Shown: piece by piece, positions 1 to 8,112 of the stretch | How positions within the stretch are numbered: position 1 is the first letter of the stretch | How the letters are laid out: every line of letters begins with the position of its first letter | Assembly: GCF_050750585.1 (NCBI RefSeq) | Contig: NZ_JBOJLM010000004.1 | Coordinates: 124,001-188,000 of the forward strand | Source of the DNA: Salinimicrobium sp050750585 | GTDB taxonomy: Bacteria > Bacteroidota > Bacteroidia > Flavobacteriales > Flavobacteriaceae | Reading direction: 5' to 3' | Length of the DNA: 64,000 bases | Notes under the pieces: generated by a model | What the model was told of the DNA's origin: nothing | The model's database searches: none | The model's input: only the letters and a program-made list of their open reading frames with translations | Program-made: the position numbers and the translations under genes

Positions 1-389
1 CAAACATGGTGTTGGGAAGCAGAGACACCATCAGGATCATTGGAACTCATTTAGATCATGTAGAAAACAGCCCTGACCGGATAGCACAGGCAAAAAAGAT
101 CAACTCAATTCTCAAAAATGACAAATTTCCAATCCTTTTAGCCGGTGATCTAAATGATATTCCCGGGAGTGAGACCATCAACATCTTTGAAGAAAGGTGG
201 ACGTCAACTTATGACAAAGCAGCTCCAGAATTTACTTTCCCTTCCCACGCACCTGAAAGAAAGATCGATTATATCATGTTTTATCCTGTAAAGCGGTGGA
301 AGGTACTTGAGAAAAAAGTAGTTTGTGATGAAATCGCGTCAGATCATTGTGCCTACCTGGTAGTGCTGGAGTTATTGCCGCAGAAATAG
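1..389 (+). CDS. Endonuclease/exonuclease/phosphatase family protein (5' partial)
   Basis: This is the C-terminal part of a metal-dependent EEP-fold hydrolase, a family of phosphodiesterases that includes DNases, sphingomyelinases and inositol phosphatases. The reading frame is open to the left edge, so the ATG at position 6 is probably internal. Visible motifs are GTHLDH (metal/phosphate-binding strand), AGDLND (the GDxN motif) and the C-terminal SDH motif (SDHCAY) that holds the catalytic His. About half of a usual 250-300 residue family member is present. The substrate cannot be told from this fragment. It is on the opposite strand to the peptidoglycan-type locus that follows and converges on it. 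Confidence 0.85.
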   Translation, partial: NMVLGSRDTIRIIGTHLDHVENSPDRIAQAKKINSILKNDKFPILLAGDLNDIPGSETINIFEERWTSTYDKAAPEFTFPSHAPERKIDYIMFYPVKRWKVLEKKVVCDEIASDHCAYLVVLELLPQK

Positions 390-420
390 AGAGACCGAGG
401 ATTCGAAAATCATTTGAATA

Positions 421-474
421 GCCCATGGCTTCAGCTATGGGTAAAGAAAACAACCATCCTCAGGGCTTTAGCCC
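421..474. repeat. REP-like pair of small inverted repeats
   Basis: Two short palindromes lie between the convergent genes. The first is an imperfect hairpin at 421-441 (GCCCAT...ATGGGT around GCTtcAGC). The second is GGGCTttAGCCC at 463-474. GGGCTTTAGCCC-type hairpins resemble dispersed REP-like elements of Bacteroidota, but no second copy was seen in this window, so membership of a repeat family is inference. They could also act as weak transcription stops for the two converging genes. Confidence 0.4.
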
Positions 475-510
475 AATATTCCCTAATACTGGATCATTGT
501 TCCCTGATCA

Positions 511-1416
511 TTACTTTACATAGGTACCATATTCACTGGCACTCCCAATCCTCCAATAATAGTTGAACAGAATCTTTGACACTTCTTCCATCACCTCTTC
601 TGCTTCCCCTTTAACCTTATGACTTTCCATCATGGCAACGGCATAAGGCCGCTGTTCCAATAGAACAATCGCCCATTCTGTGGAAACTCCGTCAATAAAT
701 CCGGGTTTGAAAGCTATTGAAGTGCTTTCGGGGATTCCGGCAGCGAGCCGGCTGTCTTCCCTGCCGGTCGTTTTCAGGATTTCGATGATCTCCTTCGAAA
801 CTTCAGGATTAATAAATTTACCGTTGTATAACAGCTGAAGGATTTTTGCAGCCTCTTCAGGTGTTGCCAAGTTTTCCTCGCCTCTTGCAGAAGCCGCAGA
901 ATTCATCATTTTTCGCTGTAGAAGGGTGTTGTTTACTCCAAGGCTTTTCAGCGTGCTATTGACCTCTGAAATGCCTACCAGGTCTATTAATGCATTGGTG
1001 GCAGAGTTATCACTTAGGGCGATCATTAAAATTCCGAGGTTTTTAATGCTTAAAGGTGCAGGATCTTCAAGATGTTTCAGGATCCCGGTACCGCCTACAA
1101 GATTTTCTGACTTTACAGGCAAAGGATCGGAAAGGGAAAATTCACCTTCATTGGCCTGTTTAAAGACTTCCATAAGGATCGGAATTTTTATGGAGCTGGC
1201 TTGAGGAAACTGAACATCAGGATTCCAGCTGATCTTCTCTCCAGAAGTAAGATCAATGGCTACCATACCCGAAATAGCTGGAGAGCTGTTGAAGATCTCC
1301 TCGAGCTGCTTTTCTGTTTTCTGCTTCAGCATTTGCCGGGTATTCTCCTGGGCAAACATACATACAGAGGTGAAACCAAATAAAATTGCAAGGAGGTAAG
1401 AATTCAATTGCTTCAT
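511..1416 (-). CDS. Class A beta-lactamase-fold serine hydrolase, secreted
   Basis: The 301-residue protein has a signal peptide (residues 1 to about 22) and the class A beta-lactamase/DD-peptidase fold. The nucleophile motif is S74-S-I-K77, the second motif is S135-D-N137, and an omega-loop-like ExxL lies at 180-183 without the usual following Asn. The KTG triad reads K237-P-G. The family acylates on the active serine and acts on beta-lactams or D-Ala-containing peptides. The altered KTG motif and missing loop Asn make a true resistance enzyme less certain. It is the last gene of the peptidoglycan-type locus but is separated from the NlpC/P60 gene by a strong hairpin, so it may have its own promoter. 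A role in trimming stem peptides or protecting against beta-lactams is inference. Confidence 0.85.
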   Translation of the reverse strand: MKQLNSYLLAILFGFTSVCMFAQENTRQMLKQKTEKQLEEIFNSSPAISGMVAIDLTSGEKISWNPDVQFPQASSIKIPILMEVFKQANEGEFSLSDPLPVKSENLVGGTGILKHLEDPAPLSIKNLGILMIALSDNSATNALIDLVGISEVNSTLKSLGVNNTLLQRKMMNSAASARGEENLATPEEAAKILQLLYNGKFINPEVSKEIIEILKTTGREDSRLAAGIPESTSIAFKPGFIDGVSTEWAIVLLEQRPYAVAMMESHKVKGEAEEVMEEVSKILFNYYWRIGSASEYGTYVK

Positions 1417-1480
1417 TTTTATCTAATTAATTTTATTACTTAAAAACTTTCCGTGGCAATTTTCCCCAACGGCTTACAAT

Positions 1481-1509
1481 AAAAAAGCGGCCTGAAAAGC
1501 CGCTTTTTT
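1481..1509. terminator. Rho-independent terminator after the NlpC/P60 gene
   Basis: There is a perfect 11-bp stem (AAAAAAGCGGC / GCCGCTTTTTT) with a 7-nt loop. It works as an A-tract/T-tract hairpin on either strand. It begins just past the stop of the NlpC/P60 gene and lies 65 nt upstream of the serine hydrolase start, so it probably ends the long minus-strand operon and splits off the hydrolase. Confidence 0.85.
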
Positions 1510-1513
1510 AGAG

Positions 1514-2740
1514 TTATTTTTTGAAGTCTGTATTATCTTCTGTAAAAAGATCGCTCTGCGCGAGATAGATGATCTTTTCATCATTGGTGCCAAGAACTCT
1601 CTTGGTGCGCAGATATCGGTTGTAGTTGTATTCATCAAAATCGGTAGCGGTGGTATCAAAATTACTGATATGCACTTCGCCCATTGAATGGATGAATTTG
1701 TTATCTCCAATCCACATTCCTACGTGGATGATCCTTTCTGAAGTAGTATCTGTAGCTTTTCTTCCGAAGTAAAGCAGGTCTCCTGCCTTAAGATTCTCAA
1801 AGTTCTTCACCGAATCAATCTCCTGCCCTGCCACAATTTGCTGGGACGCATCGCGGGGTAAGACCATTCCGTTAAGAAAGAAAATGGTTTTGGTGTAGCC
1901 GCTGCAATCTACTCCTTTTGGAGAAGTTCCCCCCCACAGATAAGGCACACCCATCATATCTCTTGCTGTTGCGATTAGGTTTTCACCCGTAGGTTCTAAA
2001 GTGGTAAGCCATTGCTCATAAGCCTGGGCTTCCTCCTTTTTTACAAAAGCTGTTTTTTCATTTGGGTATTTCACCTCGTAAAATCCTCTATTTTCCCCTA
2101 CAAGCTCCAGAACATTTCCTGCAACGAGATCTGAAATCACCTGTGAGTCTTCATTAGGCTTTTCATACGAAGATCCTGCAGTGTGCAGATAGATGAGCTT
2201 TTCGGTAGCTTTCCATTCGCTCAATTCTTGTGGGGTCATGGGAGTGATTCCGCCGTAATCTACCCAGGCAAGGTAGCCTTCAGGGGTTTGAATATAATAC
2301 CAGCCACCATCTTTTTTGTAGACTTTTACCGGCATTCCCATAGTAGCCTGCGTAACTAATTCCGCAGAATGTGTAGGCTTTGAGCGGAGATTGGCTACAG
2401 AGATCTTCACCACCCCTTCTGTCTTTCCTTCTAAATCGGCTGAAGGCAACAGGGCTATACTGTCATTATAAGCTATTTTTTGAGCGTCCAATTTTTGCTT
2501 TAAGGTAGAAACTGCTTCAGGCATGTTGGATTCTCCTTTTAGTACATATACATCTCCCTCCTGCCTGGCTTCTATGTCGAAAAGCGCTACGCGGGAATCA
2601 GGTGCATATTCATCTTTAACCTCGGCTATATATTGATCTGCTTCATTTTCTTCGGAAGTTGAAGATTCCCTGTCTTTGCAGGAGTAAAGAGAGACCGAAA
2701 GCAGAAGTGCCAAAAAGGTGAAATTTCTAATTGATTTCAT
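1514..2740 (-). CDS. SH3b-NlpC/P60 cell-wall peptidase lipoprotein
   Basis: The 408-residue lipoprotein has lipobox Cys21 in SLYSC. Two SH3b-like segments lie at roughly 108-165 and 185-240, with the NlpC/P60 cysteine peptidase domain from about 250. The catalytic residues are Cys279 in the VDCSG motif, His339 (IIHVGMWIG) and a third polar residue, probably His351. The layout resembles YkfC/BtYkfC-type gamma-D-glutamyl-L-diamino acid endopeptidases, which cut stem peptides to free L-Ala-D-Glu. That product is the substrate of the dipeptide epimerase encoded two genes upstream, which is the strongest local evidence for this specificity. It should act at the periplasmic or outer membrane. The next gene upstream (aldo/keto reductase) is 59 nt away. 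Confidence 0.93.
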   Translation of the reverse strand: MKSIRNFTFLALLLSVSLYSCKDRESSTSEENEADQYIAEVKDEYAPDSRVALFDIEARQEGDVYVLKGESNMPEAVSTLKQKLDAQKIAYNDSIALLPSADLEGKTEGVVKISVANLRSKPTHSAELVTQATMGMPVKVYKKDGGWYYIQTPEGYLAWVDYGGITPMTPQELSEWKATEKLIYLHTAGSSYEKPNEDSQVISDLVAGNVLELVGENRGFYEVKYPNEKTAFVKKEEAQAYEQWLTTLEPTGENLIATARDMMGVPYLWGGTSPKGVDCSGYTKTIFFLNGMVLPRDASQQIVAGQEIDSVKNFENLKAGDLLYFGRKATDTTSERIIHVGMWIGDNKFIHSMGEVHISNFDTTATDFDEYNYNRYLRTKRVLGTNDEKIIYLAQSDLFTEDNTDFKK

Positions 2741-2799
2741 AAGTTTAAATTTTATTCATTTCCATTATAACTATTAAATGCTTCTTTCGCGATACACGG

Positions 2800-3780
2800 T
2801 TATCCCTGCTGAATGATCTTCTCCATCAATGAATCTAAATCAGCATTTTTGATCATTTGCAAATCCTCTTCCTGAAGTTGTGTAATGCCCCTGGTGTTCT
2901 TTTCTGCCTGCTCTGCTGTTCTTATTCCGGGAATTACTGTAGAGATTTCTGAATGGCTTAGTATAAAGCTCATGGCAAGTTCAGTCTTGGTGAGGCCGTA
3001 CTTTTCACATAGGGGCAAAATATCTTTCATCCCTTTTTTATAAGCGTCGATCACTTCCAGAGTAAGCCTTTTATTCCTGTGATCATTTTTGGGGAATTCT
3101 GCGCCTGTATCAAACTTTCCGGTAAGCAGGCCAAACTGCAAAGGCATGCGTGCAATGATCCCATAGCCTGCTTCAGAAGCCTTTTTTGTTAGCGGCAGGG
3201 CTTTTTGGTTGATCATATTTAAAACCAATTGAAAACCGCTGCCCAGCTTATTCTCCATCAAATATTCTGCCTCAGGGTTTGGTTCATAAGTATTAAGGGA
3301 CAATCCCCAATACCTGATCTTTCCTTGTTTTTGCAACATTTGCATGGCTTCAGTACATTCACCATCCTGTAAATTAGAAAGCCCGGCACTATGCAATTGA
3401 TAATAATCTATAGTCTCCCGCCTAAGCCTTTTTAAACTGGCTTCACAAGCTTTTATAATGTGATCTTTAGAATAATCTGTTCCAAACTGGCCACTGCGGG
3501 CAACATTTCCGGCTTTTGAAGCAATAATTACTTCTTCCCGGTTACCCAGAGTTTTACCAATCAATTCTTCGGAATGGCCCAACCCATAGATGTCGGCCGT
3601 ATCAAAGAAATTAATTCCTCTGTCAAGAGCCTTAAAAATGGCATTTTTGGAGGTCTGGTCATCTGCTTCTCCCCAACCTATGGCTGTATCTCCAACCATG
3701 GCGCCACCCCCTATTGCCCAGGCTCCAAAACCTACTTCACTAACATAAAGATCTGTATTTCCAAATTGACGCAGCTTCAT
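2800..3780 (-). CDS. Aldo/keto reductase
   Basis: The 326-residue NADPH-dependent oxidoreductase has the AKR TIM barrel. The catalytic tetrad is visible as Asp60, Tyr65 (in FFDTADIYG), Lys89 (IIASKAG) and His130 (YYQLHSAG). It lacks a signal peptide and should be cytoplasmic. Its ATG overlaps the stop of the epimerase gene (ATGA), so the two are translationally coupled. The substrate is unknown. In this context it may reduce a sugar or lactyl-derived aldehyde or ketone, but that is inference from position only. A stretch at 3631-3658 inside the gene resembles the dispersed AAAAATGGCATTTTTG motif seen in intergenic regions; it encodes SKNAIFK and may be coincidence. Confidence 0.93.
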   Translation of the reverse strand: MKLRQFGNTDLYVSEVGFGAWAIGGGAMVGDTAIGWGEADDQTSKNAIFKALDRGINFFDTADIYGLGHSEELIGKTLGNREEVIIASKAGNVARSGQFGTDYSKDHIIKACEASLKRLRRETIDYYQLHSAGLSNLQDGECTEAMQMLQKQGKIRYWGLSLNTYEPNPEAEYLMENKLGSGFQLVLNMINQKALPLTKKASEAGYGIIARMPLQFGLLTGKFDTGAEFPKNDHRNKRLTLEVIDAYKKGMKDILPLCEKYGLTKTELAMSFILSHSEISTVIPGIRTAEQAEKNTRGITQLQEEDLQMIKNADLDSLMEKIIQQG

Positions 3781-4808
3781 AAGCTCAGTTTTAGATTCTC
3801 GTAGAGTTCTACCCCGGTGCCATTCCTGTCGGGAAAATGGGTTTTGCCATCATAAACTTTTACACCGTGGGCAATGTCATTTTTGATAAGCATTCCGCCA
3901 TCCATATCCACATAATCCAGTAAAGGTAGTAAATGGCCAATTGCCGAAATTCCCACAGTAGATTCTGTCATGCAGCCCACCATGATCTTTAGTCCTAAAG
4001 CTCTCCCGCGGGCTATCATACGCCGGGCTGGCGTTAAGCCGCCACACTTGGTGAGTTTAATGTTGATCCCGTGAAAGTAACGGGCGCACTTATCTACATC
4101 GGCTTCAGTAATACAGCTTTCGTCGGCAATAACAGGTAAAACTGACTTTTCATAAACTTCAGCCATGCCTTTCTCATCTTTAGCCGGAAGTGGTTGTTCC
4201 AGGAACTCCACCCCAAGATCCTTCAGCAAAACTGAATTTTCAATGGCTTGTGCAGCAGTCCAGGCGGCATTGGCATCTACCCTAAAAATGGCATCCGTAT
4301 GCTTCCGAAGCTCTTTTACAAGCTCCACATCATGGTCGGTCCCCAATTTGATCTTATAAAGCGGCCACGGAAATTCCTGAATCTTCTGCACCATTTTTTC
4401 CGCAGTATCGATCCCAATAGTATAATTGGAAAGCGGAATATTCTCAAGAGAGAGCCCCCACATCTTATAAAGCGGCAAATTATTCCTTTTTCCATGCAGG
4501 TCGTGCATTGCGATATCGAGCGCACATTGCGCAAAGGAATTGTCTTTAAGAAAAGGTGCTGTGATCTCCCACAGTGCTTCAGGCGATTTATGTAAGTTCT
4601 CTAAAATGACATTTTCGAGAGACAATATTTTCTTGGCCATGCCTTCGACAGTAACGCCGTAATAGGAGGTTGCCGCAGCCTCTCCATAGCCTGTGTATTT
4701 CCCGTCGCTTAGCTCCACGATGAGCGTTGGCTGAAAATCCCTCGAGGTATGACTTATCCTAAAGGTGTTCTTAAGCTCCAGATTATAAGCATGAGTCTTT
4801 AAATACAT
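3777..4808 (-). CDS. Dipeptide (L-Ala-D/L-Glu-type) epimerase
   Basis: The 343-residue enolase-superfamily enzyme epimerises dipeptides, typically L-Ala-D-Glu from cell-wall peptides to L-Ala-L-Glu. The catalytic KxK is Lys152-Ile-Lys154. Metal ligands are Asp178 (RVDANAAW), Glu204 (EFLEQP) and Asp229 (IADES), and the opposite base is Lys251 (INIKLTK). The DMD motif at 301-303 is typical of dipeptide epimerases and binds the substrate ammonium group. The ATG at 4808 is preceded by AGGAG at 4816-4820 with a 7-nt spacer. An in-frame TTG at 4835 lies inside the upstream GH9 gene and is less likely. The stop overlaps the aldo/keto reductase start. Cytoplasmic location implies that dipeptides are imported. 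Confidence 0.92.
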   Translation of the reverse strand: MYLKTHAYNLELKNTFRISHTSRDFQPTLIVELSDGKYTGYGEAAATSYYGVTVEGMAKKILSLENVILENLHKSPEALWEITAPFLKDNSFAQCALDIAMHDLHGKRNNLPLYKMWGLSLENIPLSNYTIGIDTAEKMVQKIQEFPWPLYKIKLGTDHDVELVKELRKHTDAIFRVDANAAWTAAQAIENSVLLKDLGVEFLEQPLPAKDEKGMAEVYEKSVLPVIADESCITEADVDKCARYFHGINIKLTKCGGLTPARRMIARGRALGLKIMVGCMTESTVGISAIGHLLPLLDYVDMDGGMLIKNDIAHGVKVYDGKTHFPDRNGTGVELYENLKLSL

Positions 4809-4812
4809 CTCG

Positions 4813-6621
4813 TTACTCCTTTTGTGGCTCCCCAAAATAAGCCATCATAAAAATAGCTCCTGCAGTTCCATCCATAGTGGGTTCATTGGTAGAATAATCT
4901 CCAAAATCATCATGGTAAACTACAAAATCATTTTGAAAATGGCTGAATTCGTCGGGTTCTGCAAGGTGGAGCCCGGTTAAACTATTATAAACCGAAGCAT
5001 AGACAGGTCCATCTACCAATCCTCCCGGAACTTCTTTTTTGGTAAGAAACCAGACGCTGGTATGCACATCTTCGGGATATTCGCCGGTTTCAGGAATATT
5101 CATGAACATGGAGGTGCCCCAGGGATTTCTTCCTAAAAGCCAGTCGCGTTGTGCCAGCATAAAATCGTGGTACTGACTATCTCCAGTCATTTTCTCGTAC
5201 AGGATAATTTGTGTGGTAAGTGCTACCGCCAGATTGTTGGAGCACCAGATAAAAGGCACACCTATCTGGAAGGCATTTTTGGCACCTCTTTCCAGCGCAT
5301 GCTCAATTCCGGTACGGTAGTATCCTGCCAGTTCATTTTTTGTTTCTTGATCTACATGCTCATAAAGGGCAAAATGACCAACATTGATAAATGGATAATA
5401 ACGATAATGTTCAGCATCCTCTTTGTCTGTCCAAGAAACCGTATTGGCTAAGCGTGCATAACGTTTGGCGTCTTCTAAAAATTCCTGATCTTCGGTGTTT
5501 TTGAAGAGTTCGGCCGCACCCCATTCCATATCATCTGCCCAGGTATCTTCATTGTACCGATAAGGGGAGCCATAAGAATTTCCCTGTTGGTACCCTTCCT
5601 GCTCTTTTCCCATCGCATATAGTTCCAAGGCTGCATTTTCACATTTTTGGGCGAACACAGGATCATTGAGTTCTTCTCTCCAAATTCTGGCAGCAATGGC
5701 CATGGCAGCAGCCGATCTACCGGCTAAATTTGCTATTCCTGTAGCTTTGCTTTTATGTTCTCTTAGACCTTGTGGTTTTCCATTTGCAAAGTAGGCCACA
5801 CGATAACTGTTGGGGCCCCAGCCATAATCTGAAGAATCTTTATCGGGCCACTTCATCCCCAGGTGATCGCGATCGTCGGCGACCTGGTGAAAAAGCATAT
5901 CGGGGCCGGCATGCATTTTATGGATCCAGTCCAGCCCCCATTTGGCTTCATCAAGCACATCGGGGATTCCGTTTGGCTGCTCCTGCCCCAGTTCATTTAC
6001 TTTATCACCAAATTTATCGGGGGCCAGTTCATAAGCTTTCAGCATCCTGGCGGTAGCATTGCTGGACGTAATAAGGTATTTTAACTGATCGCCTGCATCA
6101 TGCCAGCCGCCGCTAACATCTACAAAAGTAGAATCGGGCATGGGACCGTACATGGTCCTGCCATCACGCTGATGACAAACCATCTCAAGAAATGGATTGT
6201 AACCGCAGCGCTGCTGTCTCATAAACCCAATGAGATCTTCATGGTAATCTTTATAAGAATGCTCCCGCCCAATCCCAAAACTTTTGGAACGGTTATTATT
6301 AACTTTAATAAAATATTTCCCGGGAGTTTTTACTTCAGAAAAATCAAGGCTGTAGTAATGAGAAAATGTTCCCCAGGCTTTTACTTCTGAAGGAACTATT
6401 TTTCCGCGGAAAATTTTCTTGCCTGTTTCGGCATCATAAAGATTGAAGTTACCTTTCACTGAAGCTTCAGAAAAAGCAATAGCCACTTTTGTATCTGCTG
6501 TGAGATAACCCGCCTGGTTAACCCTAATAAATATACTGTCATCCTTTATTTTCGAAGCAAATGAAACTGAAGAAATGAATAACAGAAGGCTAACAATTGT
6601 CAATGATTTTATTGGTCTCAT
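4813..6621 (-). CDS. Glycoside hydrolase family 9 with N-terminal Ig-like domain
   Basis: The 602-residue secreted enzyme has a signal peptide (1-22), a CelD_N-type Ig-like domain (about 28-115) and a GH9 (alpha/alpha)6 domain. The catalytic base pair is Asp175/Asp178 in GGWHDAGD, and the acid is Glu580 near the C-terminus (STNEPTMDGTA). The classical GH9 histidine signature (HxR) is altered: the equivalent reads VHTSVW, which argues against an ordinary cellulase. GH9 members also include exo-acting beta-glucosidases and beta-glucosaminidases. Here it sits among genes for amino-sugar and peptidoglycan use, so an exo-beta-glucosaminidase or related activity is plausible inference. It lies 4 nt from the epimerase start and 28 nt from the symporter. 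Confidence 0.9.
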   Translation of the reverse strand: MRPIKSLTIVSLLLFISSVSFASKIKDDSIFIRVNQAGYLTADTKVAIAFSEASVKGNFNLYDAETGKKIFRGKIVPSEVKAWGTFSHYYSLDFSEVKTPGKYFIKVNNNRSKSFGIGREHSYKDYHEDLIGFMRQQRCGYNPFLEMVCHQRDGRTMYGPMPDSTFVDVSGGWHDAGDQLKYLITSSNATARMLKAYELAPDKFGDKVNELGQEQPNGIPDVLDEAKWGLDWIHKMHAGPDMLFHQVADDRDHLGMKWPDKDSSDYGWGPNSYRVAYFANGKPQGLREHKSKATGIANLAGRSAAAMAIAARIWREELNDPVFAQKCENAALELYAMGKEQEGYQQGNSYGSPYRYNEDTWADDMEWGAAELFKNTEDQEFLEDAKRYARLANTVSWTDKEDAEHYRYYPFINVGHFALYEHVDQETKNELAGYYRTGIEHALERGAKNAFQIGVPFIWCSNNLAVALTTQIILYEKMTGDSQYHDFMLAQRDWLLGRNPWGTSMFMNIPETGEYPEDVHTSVWFLTKKEVPGGLVDGPVYASVYNSLTGLHLAEPDEFSHFQNDFVVYHDDFGDYSTNEPTMDGTAGAIFMMAYFGEPQKE

Positions 6622-6649
6622 TTTTTCACATTTTAAGGATGTTATGAGT

Positions 6650-8089
6650 TTAAGTACGCTTCTTTAAAAGGAATAGTCCAAAACAGGTTATGGCCGCATT
6701 GACCAGCAAGATTTCAAAACCAAATTTATATCCATTAAACCAGGCCGTAGAATTTACATCGAGCAGGACCGAAAGTAACGGGGCAGCAATACAAACCAAA
6801 GGCACAAATTTATCCTTCACTTTTACTTTGGTGAGCAAACCGAAGGTAAATAACCCGAGGAGCGGACCATAAGTAAATCCTGCTACTTTAAATACTGAGT
6901 TTACAACACTACTGTCGTTCACCTCATTGAAAGCGACAATTACACAGAACATGAGGAGTGTAAAGCCAATATGCACCAATAGCCTTGTCTTTTTCTGATT
7001 TTCCTGCTTACGTTTGGGAATGTCTAAAATATCAACACAAAAGGAGGTGGTTAGCGCCGTTAATGCAGAATCGGCACTGGAAAAAGCTGCAGCCACAATA
7101 CCAAGAAGGAAAACAATACCTGCAAGAACTCCAAAGTGATTAAGTGCTAACATTGGGTACAAATCATCTGTACTCTGTGGGATCTCAAGCCCCTGATCTA
7201 ATGCAAATTTGTAAAGCAATACTCCGAGTGCGAGGAACAGTACTGTAGAAAAGAAGAAGGTAAGAGAGAACCAAAAGATGTTCTTTTGAGCATCGGAGGT
7301 TTTTTCAATAGTCAAATTCTTTTGCATCACATTTTGATCCAACCCATTCATGGCGATGGTGATAAATATCCCGGCGAGAAAGGTTTTAAAGAAATTACGA
7401 TCAGACTTCCAGTTCCAGTCAAAAATGGTTGACATATCGCTGTTTGACACCACATCTATAACCCTTGCAGGCCCCAGGTTCATCTGGTCCATGATCATAT
7501 AAATACTGATGAGAACTGCCAGAAGTAAAAAGGTGGTTTGCAGGGTATCTGTCCACACAATAGTCTTTATCCCTCCTCTAAAAGTGTAAAGCCATATAAG
7601 GGTGATCGTGACAAAGACCGTAACATAAAAAGGAATACCAAAGGCGTCAAAAAAGGCAATTTGGAGCACCAGTGCTGCCAGGAATAATCTAAATGAAGCG
7701 CCAATTGTTTGGGAGATCAAAAAGAAGCCAGAGCCTGTGAGATAGGAGTTTTGTCCAAACCTGTCCTGTAAATACTGATAAATGGAAACCAGCCGAAGCC
7801 TATAAAAAAGCGGAATTAAAACAAGAGCAATGATGGCATAGCCCACCATATTTCCCATTACAAATTGCAGGTATGTCCATCCAGAATTTCCAACTTCCCC
7901 GGGAACCGAAATAAAAGTAACCCCAGATAAAGATGCTCCTACCATTCCAAAAGCTACAAGGAACCATGGGGATTGCCTATTGGCGGTAAAGAAGGTAGAA
8001 TTATCGGCTTTTTGAGAGGTGAAATGACTAATTGCCATCAACAGCAGGAAGTATCCCAAAATGATACCAAAGACCAGGAGGGGTGTCAT
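6650..8089 (-). CDS. Sodium:solute symporter family transporter
   Basis: The 479-residue inner-membrane protein has about 13 predicted hydrophobic segments and the LeuT-like SSS fold. Its N-terminus, with SFFxANRQSPW-like spacing and the conserved GASLSGVTFISVPG stretch, is typical of Bacteroidota SSS proteins in sugar or sialic acid loci. The family drives uptake of sugars, amino sugars, sialic acid or amino acids with sodium. Within the operon (23-28 nt gaps) it is a second importer beside the MFS protein further upstream, so it may carry a different product such as the released dipeptide or disaccharide. The substrate is inference. Confidence 0.92.
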   Translation of the reverse strand: MTPLLVFGIILGYFLLLMAISHFTSQKADNSTFFTANRQSPWFLVAFGMVGASLSGVTFISVPGEVGNSGWTYLQFVMGNMVGYAIIALVLIPLFYRLRLVSIYQYLQDRFGQNSYLTGSGFFLISQTIGASFRLFLAALVLQIAFFDAFGIPFYVTVFVTITLIWLYTFRGGIKTIVWTDTLQTTFLLLAVLISIYMIMDQMNLGPARVIDVVSNSDMSTIFDWNWKSDRNFFKTFLAGIFITIAMNGLDQNVMQKNLTIEKTSDAQKNIFWFSLTFFFSTVLFLALGVLLYKFALDQGLEIPQSTDDLYPMLALNHFGVLAGIVFLLGIVAAAFSSADSALTALTTSFCVDILDIPKRKQENQKKTRLLVHIGFTLLMFCVIVAFNEVNDSSVVNSVFKVAGFTYGPLLGLFTFGLLTKVKVKDKFVPLVCIAAPLLSVLLDVNSTAWFNGYKFGFEILLVNAAITCFGLFLLKKRT

Positions 8090-8112
8090 AGGTTTGAATT
8101 AATGTTTATAAA

